A DNA stretch of 64,000 nt from Sipunculus nudus (lineage: Eukaryota > Annelida > Sipuncula > Golfingiida > Sipunculidae): positions 59,716,917 to 59,780,916 of the forward strand of contig CM049319.1 of the NCBI GenBank assembly GCA_026874595.1, given 5' to 3'. The stretch's first letter is position 1. Each line of letters starts with the position of its first letter. The position numbers and the translations under genes are program-made. Positions 26,786 through 39,500 of this stretch are shown one piece after another. The notes under the pieces are model-generated. The model was not told where the DNA came from. It saw nothing but the letters and a program-made list of their open reading frames with translations, and did not search any database.

Positions 26786-27559
26786 ACCAGCGCAACGTTT
26801 TGCATAATGTCGGCCTACTCTTCCTTAAATGGTCTCTGAAAATATATTATATTTATCCGTCCGAGAGACGGAGACTATGATTGCCTTAAAAGGAGAATTT
26901 TAAACAATAAGTATTTCATTACCTGATTACATTTTACTTATTAATGCGAAGTTATGTATATTCGTATTAATCTAGTTTTACACGTTTGTTATTTTTATTA
27001 TATATATATATTTATGAACTACAAGGCTAGTAGTTTTGTATAAGGATATGCCACACATGTCATAATTTTATATATGATCATTGCATAAGATGTATATATA
27101 TAATTTTGGTCAGTATTATATTTATACAATAAATGATTTATCTTTGTATAACATTTTCCTTCATATAAAAAACAGTTCTCTTCAATTAAGGTATGTAAGA
27201 TTTTAAATATTATACTCCTTTCAATCGGCACGATGCAATCGGGTTTTAGCGCAGAACTAAAATGTGAAATTTTCCTGAGTAATACTAATGGGCCGTACTG
27301 CGTTGATTGTCAGTTTGATCATCTGTCGGTCTATCTGTCTATCTATCCTTCCATTTTTATGCTCGTCCCTCCGTCTAGCCGTCCGTCCGTCCGTTGTTAA
27401 ACAGGACACTTTTCGTACCCGCAGAAAATTAACCTTGGCATGATAATATTTAGAATGGTAATATTTAGAAACCAAAGCTTGGGTCAGTGTGGTTTTTATA
27501 AAAACAGGTATGGAAACCCCGAGGTAAATATTAAGAAAATGTTATGAAAAAGAATTGCC

Positions 27560-27576
27560 CCCTGCGCTCGCTCTCT

Positions 27577-27638
<62 letters not shown>

Positions 27639-27640
27639 CA
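27560..27640. repeat. Compound (CT)n(AT)n microsatellite
   Basis: A CT-rich run from about 27570 passes into an AT run (27613-27638). The right arm does not keep it at the corresponding place, so it expanded after the duplication. Confidence 0.8.
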
Positions 27641-29494
27641 AGGACGATGTTGTATATTAACTTTTTTTATTTAGCAGAACATTTTCCACCGAAAGAACAC
27701 ATGTATGGGGCAGGAAAACTGATTCACTCCTGTGTCTCATTTATCATTTTCCGGACGGATTCTTATTCAGTAATATACTGCTGCAGACTCGGTGGTTATT
27801 TTGAAGCATCGATTAGGATACTTATACTCACCACTAAAATAATTTACAAAAACATAGTAACTCCATAGCTTAGCAGACAGGCAAGTGTGTTGGTCGATTC
27901 AATGAGTACGAATTAGTTAGATTTTTTTTCCGTCAGATGGCGCAAGATAACAGTCTCTGCCATATTTAAAGTTGTTTTTTTTGTGAACATTGGTCTGTCG
28001 TTTGTCTCCTCCAAACCAAAGAAGAGGGTAAAATGCCGCTTGAGCGTTCTAGTTGAGTGAGTTTTGGGTCCCGCATTAAGCGCTCCTACAGTAACAAATG
28101 GGACACAAATAGACTAAACCTACGAGGCGAAAACAATAACGCGTAAATAAAGGAGATAGAAATGAATTAACACGAGCCCACTTCTTAATATGAGATGTTG
28201 TTAAGCTAAGAGTGTGTCAATTCCTACGCTCCATAAACAGCGGTTACGCTCTTCTCAACTATTCGCTCCACTAACCGCTACACGAAAGCGCGGTTGCCCG
28301 TCAGGTTTAGCCACCACCCGTTGGTATACACAGGATGCAATCGTAACCTTTTAGGACAGTCTCTATACTAACTTGCTGGAATGGTCTCGGGCCAGTTAAT
28401 TATCCCCCACTACATGTATCTACAAAATTCCTCCTTTGCAGTGCCGTGCGACGAGTTACGCATGACAGCCAGCTTCCAAGTATATTAATGAACCGGGTGT
28501 ATTCTCTGGTTACACTTATTTAAATACCGCCTGTTTACTTTTGCGTAAATAGAATATACAAATATTTAATGTATATACTAAAGCAAGGTATTGTTTTCGC
28601 TTATAAAAGTCCAGGATTTAAAAGAGAGCTTAAATTATGACAAACTTTGCATGGCAGACTAAACCGAATACAATTTTCACTGATTTCTCATGCATGTTAT
28701 AATTCATTTAATTCGACTTAGGAGAAAACGATCTAGCTGTGAATGTATTATATACATTTTTAGCAAATATGTATTTTCCAGCCCATGTTTTCTTTCCTTC
28801 TAAATGGAAATCTTTGTCCTCTTGGAAGATTAAAGTTTTATTTTTGTCTCCTTTGAAAACTCATGCCGCATGTTAGTATAAAATAAGTGTTCTTTTATAA
28901 TATATCACTGTTTTGCATTATCTCCCCTGGGAGAGGAAAATCACGGAGGGATAAAATTAGAAAATGCCTGATTTATTTTCTTCATTTATTTCACAAAAAG
29001 TGTCAAGCACGATGGGGGATGAATACTTCATATTTACTTGAAATATGTAATTTAACTGGATTCAGAAAAAAATAAAACGCTCTTTTGGTCTAGGCGTGGA
29101 GCACAGGACCCAAAACTTGGAATCAAATTTCGATCGAGAAGCAGGGCCAGTTCATGGCCAGTTCAAACGTGGGTCACCGCTTTGCGGCCTTAAAGGATAA
29201 GACCGTGTCAAACAATCGTGTTTCATATACAAACGAATGCCCCTTCGGGGGTTCCTGATTGTAACACCCCCAGGACCCACGGGTGAAGTCAACAGAGGCA
29301 AGTTTAAGACATGATTACTGGCCTGCCCCGCAGTCCAAGACTGGAATAGAATTATGTAAATGTATATAATTCTTTGTTAAGTCAGCTTTAAAACAAGTGA
29401 CCCATGGGTCATGACGCTCAGCTGACTGGGAAGAGATTCGCCAAAGGTAATTTTATCATCTTAATGGTAGTAAATACCCATTCAACTGAAGCAT

Positions 29495-31195
29495 CAAACA
29501 GATTAACCAACAGGCCAAGATTGACTGTATTTATATATCTCAAAAATGGAGAAAAAATGCATAAACTTTAAACAAAATACAGGTGGTTCCACCAGTCTGC
29601 AGAAACTAATAAAAACACTTAATGGTCAATATCCATGCAAAGAATCATGGTGATCTCTGCATTAGTTGTTCAGATATACTTCAGCTTTTGAGACCTAATT
29701 TCAGGTTTCCACAGATACTTTTCATGGGCCTCCTTGCATGACAAGAATGAAGATTCTAGGTCCTATTGTTACAATTTGTGCCATGTTAACAGATGACAGC
29801 ATCCTTAAAGGTCTCAAAAATAGAGAAAAATTTTTGTAAAAAACCCGAACAAATACGGTTGGTGCCACCAGTCTGCAGAAACTGATGAAACACTCCATGA
29901 TCAATATCCACACAAACAATTATGGTGATCTCTGCATTAGTTGTTCAGATACTTCAGCTTTTGTATAAATTTTTCCATTATTCTGAGCTGTACTTTCGAG
30001 TGCCATAGCTCAAAGGATATGGGTAACAGAGACCTAATTTCAGGTTTCCATGGAGACTTTTCATGGGTCTCCCTGTGTAGATTCCAGGTCCAGTCATTAC
30101 GATTTGTACCCTGTTGACATATAACTACATCCTTAAAGGTCTCAAAAATAGAGAGAAAAAAATTGTAAAAATTTGGAAAAATACAGGTGGCACCACCAGT
30201 CTGCAGGAACTGATGGAACAACTCTTGATCAATAAGTATGCAAAAAATCATGACCATCAGTGTTTAGTTATTGAGATGTTGCAGTTTGTTTTTATCAAAT
30301 TTTCCATTATTCTGGGGGGCAATTGGGAGCCCAACAGCTCAAAGGCTATGGGTAACAGAGACCTTATTTCAGGTTTCCATGGAGACTTTTCATAGGTCTC
30401 TCACTATGTGAGTAATGAAGATTCTAGGTCTAGTCTTTACAATTTGTGCCCTGTTGACAGATGTTCGCATTTTTAAAGGTCTCAAAAACAGAGAAAACAA
30501 TTTAAAAAATCGAAAAATACAGGTGGCGCCACCAGTCTGCAGACACTGATGAAACATCTCATGATCAATATAAATGCGAGAAATCATGACCATCAGTGAT
30601 GTATTTAATGAGATTTTGAAGTTATTGTATGAAATTTTTTACTATTCAGGGGGTGCTTTGCGGCCCCATAGCTCTAAGGATATGGGTAACAGAGACCTAA
30701 TTTCTGGTTTTCTAGGTCTCTCAGTGTGTCAAGAATTAAGATTCTAGGTCCAGTCTTTACGATTTGTGCCCTGTTAACAGATGTTCACATTTTTAAAGGT
30801 CTCAAAAATAGAGAAAAAAATCGTAAAAATTGAAAAATGCAGGTGGCGCCACCAGTCTGCAGGAACTGATGAATCTTCTCATGATCAATATTTATGCAAA
30901 AAATCATTACCATCAGTGATGTAGTTAATGAGATATTGAATATTCTGGGGGGTACTTTGGGGCCCCAAAGCTCAAAGGATATGGGTAACAGAGACCTAAT
31001 TTCTGGTTTCCAAGGAGATTTTTCATGGACCTCTCAGAATGTAAAGTTACAAGATTCTAGGTCCAGCGGTTACGATTTGTGCCAGGTTAACGGACAGACG
31101 GACGGACAGACGGACGGACGGACGGACAGACGGACAGACGGACGACGCACAAAGAGTGATCGCTATAGCTCAGATGACTTACAGTGAGCTGAGCT
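29495..31195 (+). repeat. About 320-bp tandem repeat, five copies, ending in an acgg run
   Basis: Landmark 'ccaccagtctgcag' recurs near 29590, 29865, 30190, 30530 and 30850. Between landmarks each unit repeats 'ggatatgggtaacagagacc', 'gattctaggtccag', 'gatttgtgccctgtt' and 'aaaggtctcaaaaatagag'. The last copy passes into an (acgg/acag)n run (31088-31143) and the tail 'gatcgctatagctcagatg'. The small open frames here are repeat artefacts. Confidence 0.88.
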
Positions 31196-31419
31196 AAAAA
31201 TGGAGGCGGTTACCTTCAAAAATATAAGAAAGGGTAAAGTGCTCTTTCCGTATGTAATTTATCAAAAATATCTCTTGAGCTACCCTACACCAAAGCAGAG
31301 AGAAGTTGGTTCTAGTTTGATTGGAAAGCGTGGGGGATTAGTTATATATTATAAGGGTTATTTATTACAACTTACGAGGGCCCAAGTCTTACTTGGTGGC
31401 GTTAGGCATTTGTTCATGA

Positions 31420-31680
31420 CCATATATACCAATAAAATAAACACTGGTAAACAACTCAAAAACGAGTGCGCCTTTCGGGGGATCCTTGGTCGTATGACAT
31501 AGCACCGGGGACGATAACACACATATGGCCCACAGGTGCAGTTGTCACCGGGTCTGCTCAACACCATGATAGAAAATGAGAGGAAACGTGTGCTAAAGCC
31601 CTGTCGCAAAATCCGAATCCGGAATGAAATACATTCATATCTAAGCTAGCATTACAAATTCGAGGCGATAACCTCCAACA
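31420..31680 (+). repeat. SINE-like repeat fragment, related to 51265-51620
   Basis: It shares 'ggggacgat-acacac', 'ggcc-acaggtgcag', 'caccgggtct', 'aaaatgagaggaa' and 'gccctgtc' in order with 51440-51550. It lacks the tRNA-like head of that copy, so it is a 5'-truncated member. Confidence 0.55.
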
Positions 31681-31969
31681 AATATATAATTAAAGCGGCC
31701 CAATTGCCCTTTAAACAGGCAGGAAACATAGCTTTTTCCTGTAAAAAATTGTACTGCCAAAATATTGCTTTGAAATCGCTGGCTTACTCCTGTAAACAAG
31801 TGTTAAAAACAGTGGACAGTGCGCGATCACAGGTGTCAACATAAACACAGCCCGTCGGGGTGTCTGCATCGCGGAGTCACATAACATGTCAATCAGGAGA
31901 TGCCCTGACTGACTTGGACCAAAAAATGTAATTCATGTTCCCGCTGACTGAAACACCGCCTCTCGCGGT

Positions 31970-32065
31970 TCACAATCTGGTTCCGATCACGCGGTCTTGT
32001 TATTGTAAACAGACTCACATGGGCTGTATTTACTAACACGCAGAGCCATATCATATTGCATACAG
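31970..32065 (+). repeat. Dispersed repeat 'tcttgttat...cagac' family, copy 1
   Basis: 'cacgcggtcttgttattgt', 'aaacagactcacatgg' and 'ctgtatttactaacacgcag' occur in order. The same arrangement is found at 38795-38890 and 43715-43800. Function is unknown; probably the end of a non-autonomous element. Confidence 0.55.
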
Positions 32066-32069
32066 CCGC

Positions 32070-33220
32070 ACGCAGCAAAAAGCACCAGCTTATTTTCCCG
32101 ACCCACCCGCCCCTGTCCTTGTAGACTAGTTATATTTAGTTATGTTCCACTAGTTAGCACTGTAGTTTTAGGCCCGAACAGGGTTGTTCCGATAATCCAT
32201 TTAAGCATTGTTTTTATATGAATGTTGTCCAAGGTGTCATAGTCTTTTTTTCTTATTGTATGTGAACATTGATAAATTGATTTTCTGTTATTTCCCTTCT
32301 GCGTAAGGGGTCATATATTTTATTTCCTAATCGTATGTGTTCATTGATGAATTGACTTGTGTTATTTGTCACCATATGCAGATGGGATATTTTGGCTAAC
32401 TTAAATTCCACGTAATGTCTATCTTGCAATGCCAGGATTTGAGGAATAAAAATTAATACAGGCCCAAACCTGTTGTGGTTGTTCTTATCACCGACATTTT
32501 AATTAACAGCCGTATAAACAGCCGCATCAGATTTGTTGATGTTATGCTTTTGCTTAGAAACTTTTGTGTAAAGCAAAACTGAATTGGCAGTGTAAAAGAA
32601 TAAGGATAATGTTCCTCCTGATAATGTACTTTTAAAAAATAAAATGATAAATCGTCCTAGGATTTGATTTAAATTTAAATATTATGCTGATTTTTAGGAA
32701 GTATTTTGACTAAGGATGCTACTTTTAATTAAAACAGATTTCAGGACAGTCACTAAGCACGCATGAAAACACAGTGGAAGACTGAGAGATACTAATCTAT
32801 GTTCAGAATGAATAATTGCGCCGATATTCGTTGACTGTGAAGGAAATGGTTCATTATTAAAACGCGTCACCCATCGTGCTTGACACGCTTTGTTTAGGTT
32901 TCATGTAAAATAAAATGAAGACCACAAATCAGATACCTATTTTGTAATCTGCTTCTTCTATGATTTTCCTCTCATGAAGGAAAGAAAACTCAAGATGAAT
33001 AATTGGATATGCTAAAAATTAATTTTATCGAACAAAATGAATTATAACATGAATGAGAAATCAGTGAGAACTTTTTTCCTTTACGTATGACCGTGCAAAG
33101 TTTTTCATAATCTAGGCTCCCTTTTTAAATCCTGCACTTTTATTATTGAAAATATTACCTTGCTTTAGTTTTTTCATTATATATTTTGTATATTTTCTTT
33201 TTATGCAAAAGTATATAGGC
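32070..33220. other. Spacer DNA between the inverted arms, no gene seen
   Basis: AT-rich sequence with no recognised exon, RNA gene or transposon protein. Confidence 0.4.
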
Positions 33221-33224
33221 GGTA

Positions 33225-33360
33225 TTGTTACGCTGACAAATTGCTCAGGGGAAAACATTGGGCCGATCCGGGATTCGAACCCATGCATGTTTGTGGCGCA
33301 CATGTCCGGCGTTTCAACCGCTTCGCTAGCAACAAGCATCACTAGCGAGGCAGTTCGGTT
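33225..33360 (-). repeat. tRNA-like SINE relic
   Basis: On the minus strand 'GCTAGCGAAGCGGTTGAAAC' resembles a pol III A box. 'GGGTTCGAATCCCGG', about 40 nt downstream, is a good B box. It does not fold as a full tRNA by eye and is followed by unrelated sequence, so a tRNA-derived SINE head is the likely reading rather than a functional tRNA. Confidence 0.5.
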
Positions 33361-35797
33361 CGCTTTTATGTCACCCCGTAACAGTATGTCAATTCAGTGT
33401 AACCAGAAAATACATCCGGTTCTTTAATATACTTTGAAGCTGCCTGTCATATAACTCTCTTCCACCGGAGGGGCGGAAATTTCAATTTATATGAAGTTGG
33501 ATCAAATAAATTTCGTCAACATTTTAGAAATTATGCTTTATATCTACCAGGAAATATTTATAAATAATCGGAAGCTGTGTTATTTAATGGTATGAATAAG
33601 AGTTTTAATATCTATTGTAAAAGCATTATTCAATAATGGGAATAAATATATTACTAAAATATTGCTTACTTTTGGAGGAAAATAAATATTAACACATCTG
33701 TCATGATGTGGTGGGTATTTAAAATAAAATATGGTGGTCTTGCTGGCTGGCCGTGACAGCTGATATGCATCTAAGCCATTTGCATGAATAAAGCCGTAGA
33801 GACGGTAATAAAATTTGACCCGATTAACATAGTGCAATCTCTGAAATTTAACGAGCTCCATTGGGGTATCATTCATTGTGGTTGTCTCAATCTATGCTGA
33901 TTAGCGAGCTATGTCTCAACGGACGATCGAGATAAATTATCACATGCTATTATATGTTAACTGAAATAATCCCGTCAGAAACGCATGCCAAACATGCTAA
34001 CATTAATGGCGCGTGGCATACAGCGCACCGTCTATTACGCGCCGGGGATCTGGGAATTGACTATGCTTTGAACACAGCGCGTACATCTAAGAGACCTTTC
34101 GGTCACACGCTGTTAGAAATGGATCGATTCTTCAGGTTTGGCAAGCTGCCAAACACCCAGCAGACCGACGCTGGGTAGGGTAAAATCTGATAGGCTCATC
34201 ATGTAAACAAAGTTAACTGCGGACCTGCGGGGCTCGTAAAAACAAAATCTGATTGGCTCAGCGTATAATAAACGACAGCTGCGTCCATGCGTAGCTCGTC
34301 GTACGGCACTGCAAAAGAAGAAATTTGCAAATAGTGGGGGATAATTAAATGACTCCCAGACCACATCAGCAAGTTAATATAGTGACTGTCTTTAAGGTTA
34401 CGATTGCATCATCTGTATACCAACGGGTGGTGGCTAAACCTGACGGGCAACCGCGGTAGAGCGTGGGATTGACAGAATCTTAAATTGACAACATCTCATA
34501 TTAAGAAGTGGGCTCGTGTTAATTCATTTCTAAAGCTACTAAATTTACGCCTTATTGTTTTCGCCTCATAGGTTGAGAGTCCATTTGTGTCCCATTCGCT
34601 ATGGTAGGACCGCATAAAGCGGGACCCAAAACTCACGCAACTAGAACGCTCGAGCGGCATTTTTCCCCCTTTTTTAGACTTGAGGAGACAAGCCATTGAC
34701 AAAAGTTAACAAAAACACCAAACTGAAATATCGCAAACACTGTTATCTTGCGCCATCTGACGGGAAAAAATCTTACTAAATCGCACTCCTTGAATCGACC
34801 ACAGTTGCCTGTCTGCCAAGCTATGGAATCATGTTTTTGTTAAATATTTAAGTGGTGAGGATAAGTTTCCAGATCGATGCTTCGAAGAGTCTGCAGCAGT
34901 ATATTTCTGGATAAGAATCCGATTAATGATAAATGAGACACAGGAGCGAATCAGTTTCGCTGGCATACATGTATTCTTTCGGTGGAAACAGAGAGAGAGT
35001 TCGCAGGGGACAATAAATATTAACCTCTGAGATGTCCATACCTGTGTTACTAAAAAACCACACTGACCTAAACTTTGGCTTCTACAGATAACCTATCATT
35101 ACCTGGCATCATGTCAAGGTTTAATTTCCTGCGGGTACGGAACATTATACTTATTAACCAACGGACAGACGGACGGCTATACGGAGGAACGAACATAAAA
35201 ACGGAAGGATAGATAGAGAGATAGACCGACAGATGTCTAAACGGACAATCAACGCAGAATGGCCAATAACCATTACTCAGATAAATTCTATGCTGTTCTC
35301 AAAACACGCATGGAGTTTTTATTTACAGTTAGTTGACATTTTAATATTGCGCTTAAACCCGATTGCATCGTGCCGATTGATAGAATAATAATGATTAAAA
35401 TCTGACATACATTGACTTTAGAGAACTATATGAAGGAAAATGTTATACAAAGATAAATAATTTATTGGATAAATATAATACTAACCATAAAACATATAAA
35501 TGATATGCAATGATCATATATAAACATTATGACGTGTGGCATATCCGTTTATATAAATACAGAACTGGCAGTATAGTTCACAAATATATAATATAGAAAT
35601 AACAAACGTGTAAAACTAGATAAATACGTATGTATACATCCGTGAATTAGTATATTTAGTCGGGTAATTAAATACTAATTGTGTAAAATTCTGCATTTAA
35701 GGTAATCAAGTCTCTCTCTCGGACAGATAAATACAATAAATTTTCAGAGACCTTTCGAGGAAGAGTAGGCCGACATTATGCAAAACTTTGGGCTGGT

Positions 35798-36358
35798 TTA
35801 GGCGTTTGCTTCAGGCCGCCTGGCACATACACAGGCATTAGCAAGGCGCTGCCAGCCTTTCTCCCATGTGTATTGTCCTGTTGTTTCATTACACGTACTT
35901 CTAAGCAGCACAGACACGTTATAGAACGACTTCTCACAGTGCGCAAGACCGGAAGTCGTGGTGAGTCCTGAGCATGCGTCTCTGCATGCGCATTCCACCT
36001 CCATCATGTCTCTAGGGTAACGGTTCTGATCGTGATTCGTGACGTAATACCAAGGGCACGTGGACCTGAGCGCTAGTTCGTCGTTCATTCCATGACTGGG
36101 CTCTAGAGGGCATCGTTTTTCTTTATCAGAGTTTGACGTAAAAGGCACGTGACTGGCGTACTGTCGACAACTGAGATTGAGCATATCTCGCTTCATGTTG
36201 CGGTACAGAGGCTGGATGAAGTTAGATGGATGCAGCACTTCGGGATGTCCAAAATGGATGCTGATCCACTGTTGATGAATAGCTCTCGAATCATCCTTGC
36301 ATGTTGCAGCACCGGAACTTTCGGACAATAAGGCCACCAGAGAGACGCAGATGAAAAT
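35798..36358 (-). CDS. IL-17-like cytokine, final coding exon
   Basis: Minus-strand exon of 187 codons including the TAA. It starts at a TTCAG acceptor (36361-36359) in phase 0. It encodes a hydrophobic stretch (IFICVSLVALLSESSGA) and a linker with 'WISIHFG' and 'LYRNMKRDML'. The IL-17 domain follows: 'RSTCPWYYVTNHDQNRYPRD', 'VECACRDACSG', 'CEKSFYNVSVLLRSTC' and a 'ACVCARRP' end. The paired C-x-C motifs and the CPW...RYP core are the IL-17 cystine-knot signature. Two N-glycosylation sites (NVS, NET) are present. Secreted IL-17 homologues act as immune and stress cytokines in bivalves, where the family is expanded. The first exon with the ATG is not firmly located. Confidence 0.86.
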   Translation of the reverse strand: MFICVSLVALLSESSGAATCKDDSRAIHQQWISIHFGHPEVLHPSNFIQPLYRNMKRDMLNLSCRQYASHVPFTSNSDKEKRCPLEPSHGMNDELALRSTCPWYYVTNHDQNRYPRDMMEVECACRDACSGLTTTSGLAHCEKSFYNVSVLLRSTCNETTGQYTWEKGWQRLANACVCARRPEANA

Positions 36359-36461
36359 CTGAATATAACAAAAATAATGACCACATTCAAGAAGTAGCTG
36401 ATACAGAATGATTTATCAAGAAATAATTGTTGAACTTTCCGAGTTATAGTTTATAGCTTAC

Positions 36462-36552
36462 AATGGAAAGGTGTGCAATTTATAAAACCATTATCAGCAA
36501 CACCGACAATGAATAGCTGTGCAACTAGGATAAATGACCACATGCTAGACAT
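36462..36552 (-). CDS. Candidate exon 1 of the IL-17-like gene (signal peptide)
   Basis: ATG at 36552-36550 opens 'MSSMWSFILVAQLFIVGVAD', a signal-peptide-like sequence, and a GTAAGC donor begins at 36461. The left arm keeps the same segment ('MWSVILVAQLLIDGVADK', near 26030-26095). It would splice over a roughly 100-bp intron to 36358. However, this donor leaves phase 1 while the downstream frame needs phase 0, so either the boundary is wrong or this is not the true exon. Confidence 0.3.
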
Positions 36553-39500
36553 CTTATATCAGTACTCTGCTTTCATATGTACGGTATTAATACCTTGGTT
36601 TGATATGTTATCTTTGTGCACGAAAATATATTAGGACCTAAAGTTTACCGTTGTAATATGTCATGTTTTGTTATATATAGAGTGTTTACCTGGTGATTTC
36701 TGGTGATACTATGTAATGAATGAGAATGAATTATATGTCATTATTAAGCATTTTGGATTTCAGGTTTTATGTTTATAACCCAGAAGTCGAACTGAGGTTC
36801 AATGGATGTTTTACAGTTTTGCCTTTAGCGCTGACGGGAATCAAACATAGGATCATCAGCTCTAACGCCTTGACTCCTTGAGACCAAATATTTCCTGTTG
36901 TTCATAAACGTGGAAAATTATGGTCCTTCTGTGTTTATCGGTTTAATCATGGTATCTACACTAATAACCAAAATAATTCCCCCTTAAATTAGATAAATCT
37001 TCATTATTTTATTTGGACGATAGTTCTATTATGATCAGTTAAATTGAATATAATAACTGGTCCACATTGCCCTATTATAATCATCACTTTCATTTTAATT
37101 GGTCTAGTAGTAATGATGAAGGTACTAATAATATAATGATGTTGTGATTACAACCTTTGATATATCTTGATAAATGCATCAACTTTATGTTAGGGATAAG
37201 TTTTCGTTTACAACCACCGATTCGGAATGACCGTTCCGTTATTAACATCACTATTGTTTGGTCCGCCTGTTACCAGGTCCGTATTCAAGGCAGCCAGAAA
37301 AGTACTGGCTCTGGGTCCCGCACTTCCAAGGGCCCCGCACCCTGGCATCATCTCATGTCAATTTGTATTGTAAGTTCAATGGTGTAGAAAGCATTTGAGA
37401 GAATGGGCTGCCGCCTCCTCAATATAAATCTTGGGGGGGGGGGGGGCATACCTCAGACCTCTTCAATTTCCAAATAATGAGTTTGTCCCTACACCTATTG
37501 AGTGTTTGAATAATTTTTTTTAATTTAAGTCTATATACATCAACCTCAACACCCGTGCACCCACACACCATGAACCTATCGTTAAAAAGGTAAGTGCTTA
37601 TCACTGTTAAAAGAAACATTCATCTCAGATTGTGGATAACAGTAGAAAAAAGTACACCTTAAGCTCACCTTTACACTCATATTACTTAGCAACCCCTAAT
37701 TTAACAAACTGTGCAATCGACAAGTCTTTGTCCATCCTTTACAAAAAAATGTGTTATTATATTTGTGATTGCTGTTAAAAGAAATTCTCATATCAAAATC
37801 ATAGTTTACAAAAATCTTTGAATACATCTGAAACTCACCATTTTGGCGATCATTTTGAACAGTTTTAGTATACAATTTTAGTTTTCTTTCTTGGTTTTCT
37901 TCTTCAGTTTGAATTCAGTTAGGGGGTGGGGTATTTATATCACTGAAGATGCTAAAATTATTGACAATGACGAAATCAGGTAGAAGACGGAAAATCTGGT
38001 CAAACTAGGAAGACAGCTTACTACTACACGGACGCTATACCATAGTGGTGCAGCGCACTTAGACAAACTATTCCTGCGGTCTAATTAATTAGTAACGTGG
38101 GATTTCCCGCTAACTCGAGCTCCCTCAGGAAAAAGCTTTTTTGCTTCCGCTTTCTTATGACGGTAGTATAATATTGATAAAATTGATATTACGGCTAATT
38201 GATTAATAACTGTTTATGGTAGATTAAGAGTATTCCGGGTGATCCCCTTAAACCTGTTTGCTAAGACGTTCTTCCGTCTAGATCTTTCACCTCAGCCTTA
38301 TTCGCATATGTTTTATGCTGCAGAGTAAATCCACTGGATGTATCTCCGACTGAGGTCAAAGTGTTCCGCTTGTTCATCAGCCTATGTATACCTTAAAAGT
38401 CAGCTTTTTCACCTTTTTATATGATTTCTGTCATACTTTGCGTTCATTTTAATTAACTGTATGTGATTCTATTTAAGAAAAGGTTTTTTGTATCCCCTCT
38501 GGTATGAATTAATGAGGTTTTTTTTATCTACGAGCCGTTATCAAACACGCTAAACAGAAAACAATGTAATCTTACCTAGTTTGTGGTTGAAAGGTCCCTG
38601 GTTGCAAAACACCCTTTGCGAATCTCTTGTTTTTCTAACTTGCCACCAGATGTCCCTGATGAATGTGTCTGGGGGCCCAAGTGTCCCTCTTCCTCGCCCA
38701 TATGTTATAAACACGCGGATACAAACAAAACGAACTGCCAATGTATCGGTGGGTTCTTCCGTCTTTCTTCTGTTATGTTCTTCTCCTGGTTACGGAATGG
38801 TCGCGTCAGTCCAAGATCAGAAATCATCTGGTCAGATTGTTTTGTTATGGTAAACAGACAAACTAGACTAAATACTTATGCAGAACCATGACAATGTAGC
38901 AAATCGGTGAATTATGAGATGATAAGCCCGTGTGCCGTCATGGTTTTACTTCTGTAATAAGCCAAATGTACTGGTAACTTAAGATTATACGCATATTTTT
39001 TTTAATATGAATAATGAATATGTACCTTATATTATTGCCTTATGGCTCGCTCTGAACTGCGACAAAGTGGTGGTGTGTGTGGGGGGGGGGGGGGGGGGGA
39101 GGTTCTACATGGTCCAGAACATACAGACATCAGATTCTTCATTGACAGTTATGCTGGTGGTCACAAAGCCTTTTTTGTGTTAAAATTCAGAAACTTAGAT
39201 GACGAGGCATTACAGATATACATATACAAGAATACAGCACCTCAGTAGTAACCATTTTGAAAGATCAAAATGATTGCCATGGAGACAAAGAAAAACATGC
39301 CAACATTTTGCATTCAGCACAGAATATGCTTTCCAAAAATGTATAGTTTACCTAATCCCTAAAGTTGTTGAACAAAAGCTGAATCGGAACATTGAGAACC
39401 GGAGTATCTGTAATACGAGCTTACAGTTGTTCCAGAAGAAATCAAGCAATACAAGCAGTAAAGGTATTTTCATTTTCGTACTAAACCTTTTAAAAAATAT

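Larger units (their letters stand above)
23900..28480 (+). repeat. Left arm of a large inverted duplication
   Basis: Segments match the reverse complement of 34270-40135 in mirror order. 23905-23975 pairs with about 40060-40130, 24430-24480 with 39495-39545, and 24750-24945 with 38580-38760. 25060-25450 pairs with 37150-37430, 26250-26785 with 35798-36358, and 27950-28475 with 34275-34780. Divergence by eye is moderate, with many indels, so the duplication is old. The right arm is longer because of insertions, for example about 38760-39490. Confidence 0.88.

Noticed and set aside
27340-27400. Possible CRISPR-like or spaced repeat at the tccg/tctat runs
   Set aside because: Simple microsatellite sequence in a eukaryotic genome; no regular repeat-spacer pattern.
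29722-31187. Several 65-106-codon frames on both strands
   Set aside because: They recur with the 320-bp tandem unit and carry its non-coding blocks; not a gene family.
33240-33310. Functional tRNA gene on the minus strand
   Set aside because: A and B boxes are present, but no complete cloverleaf with acceptor stem could be drawn; a SINE head is more likely.
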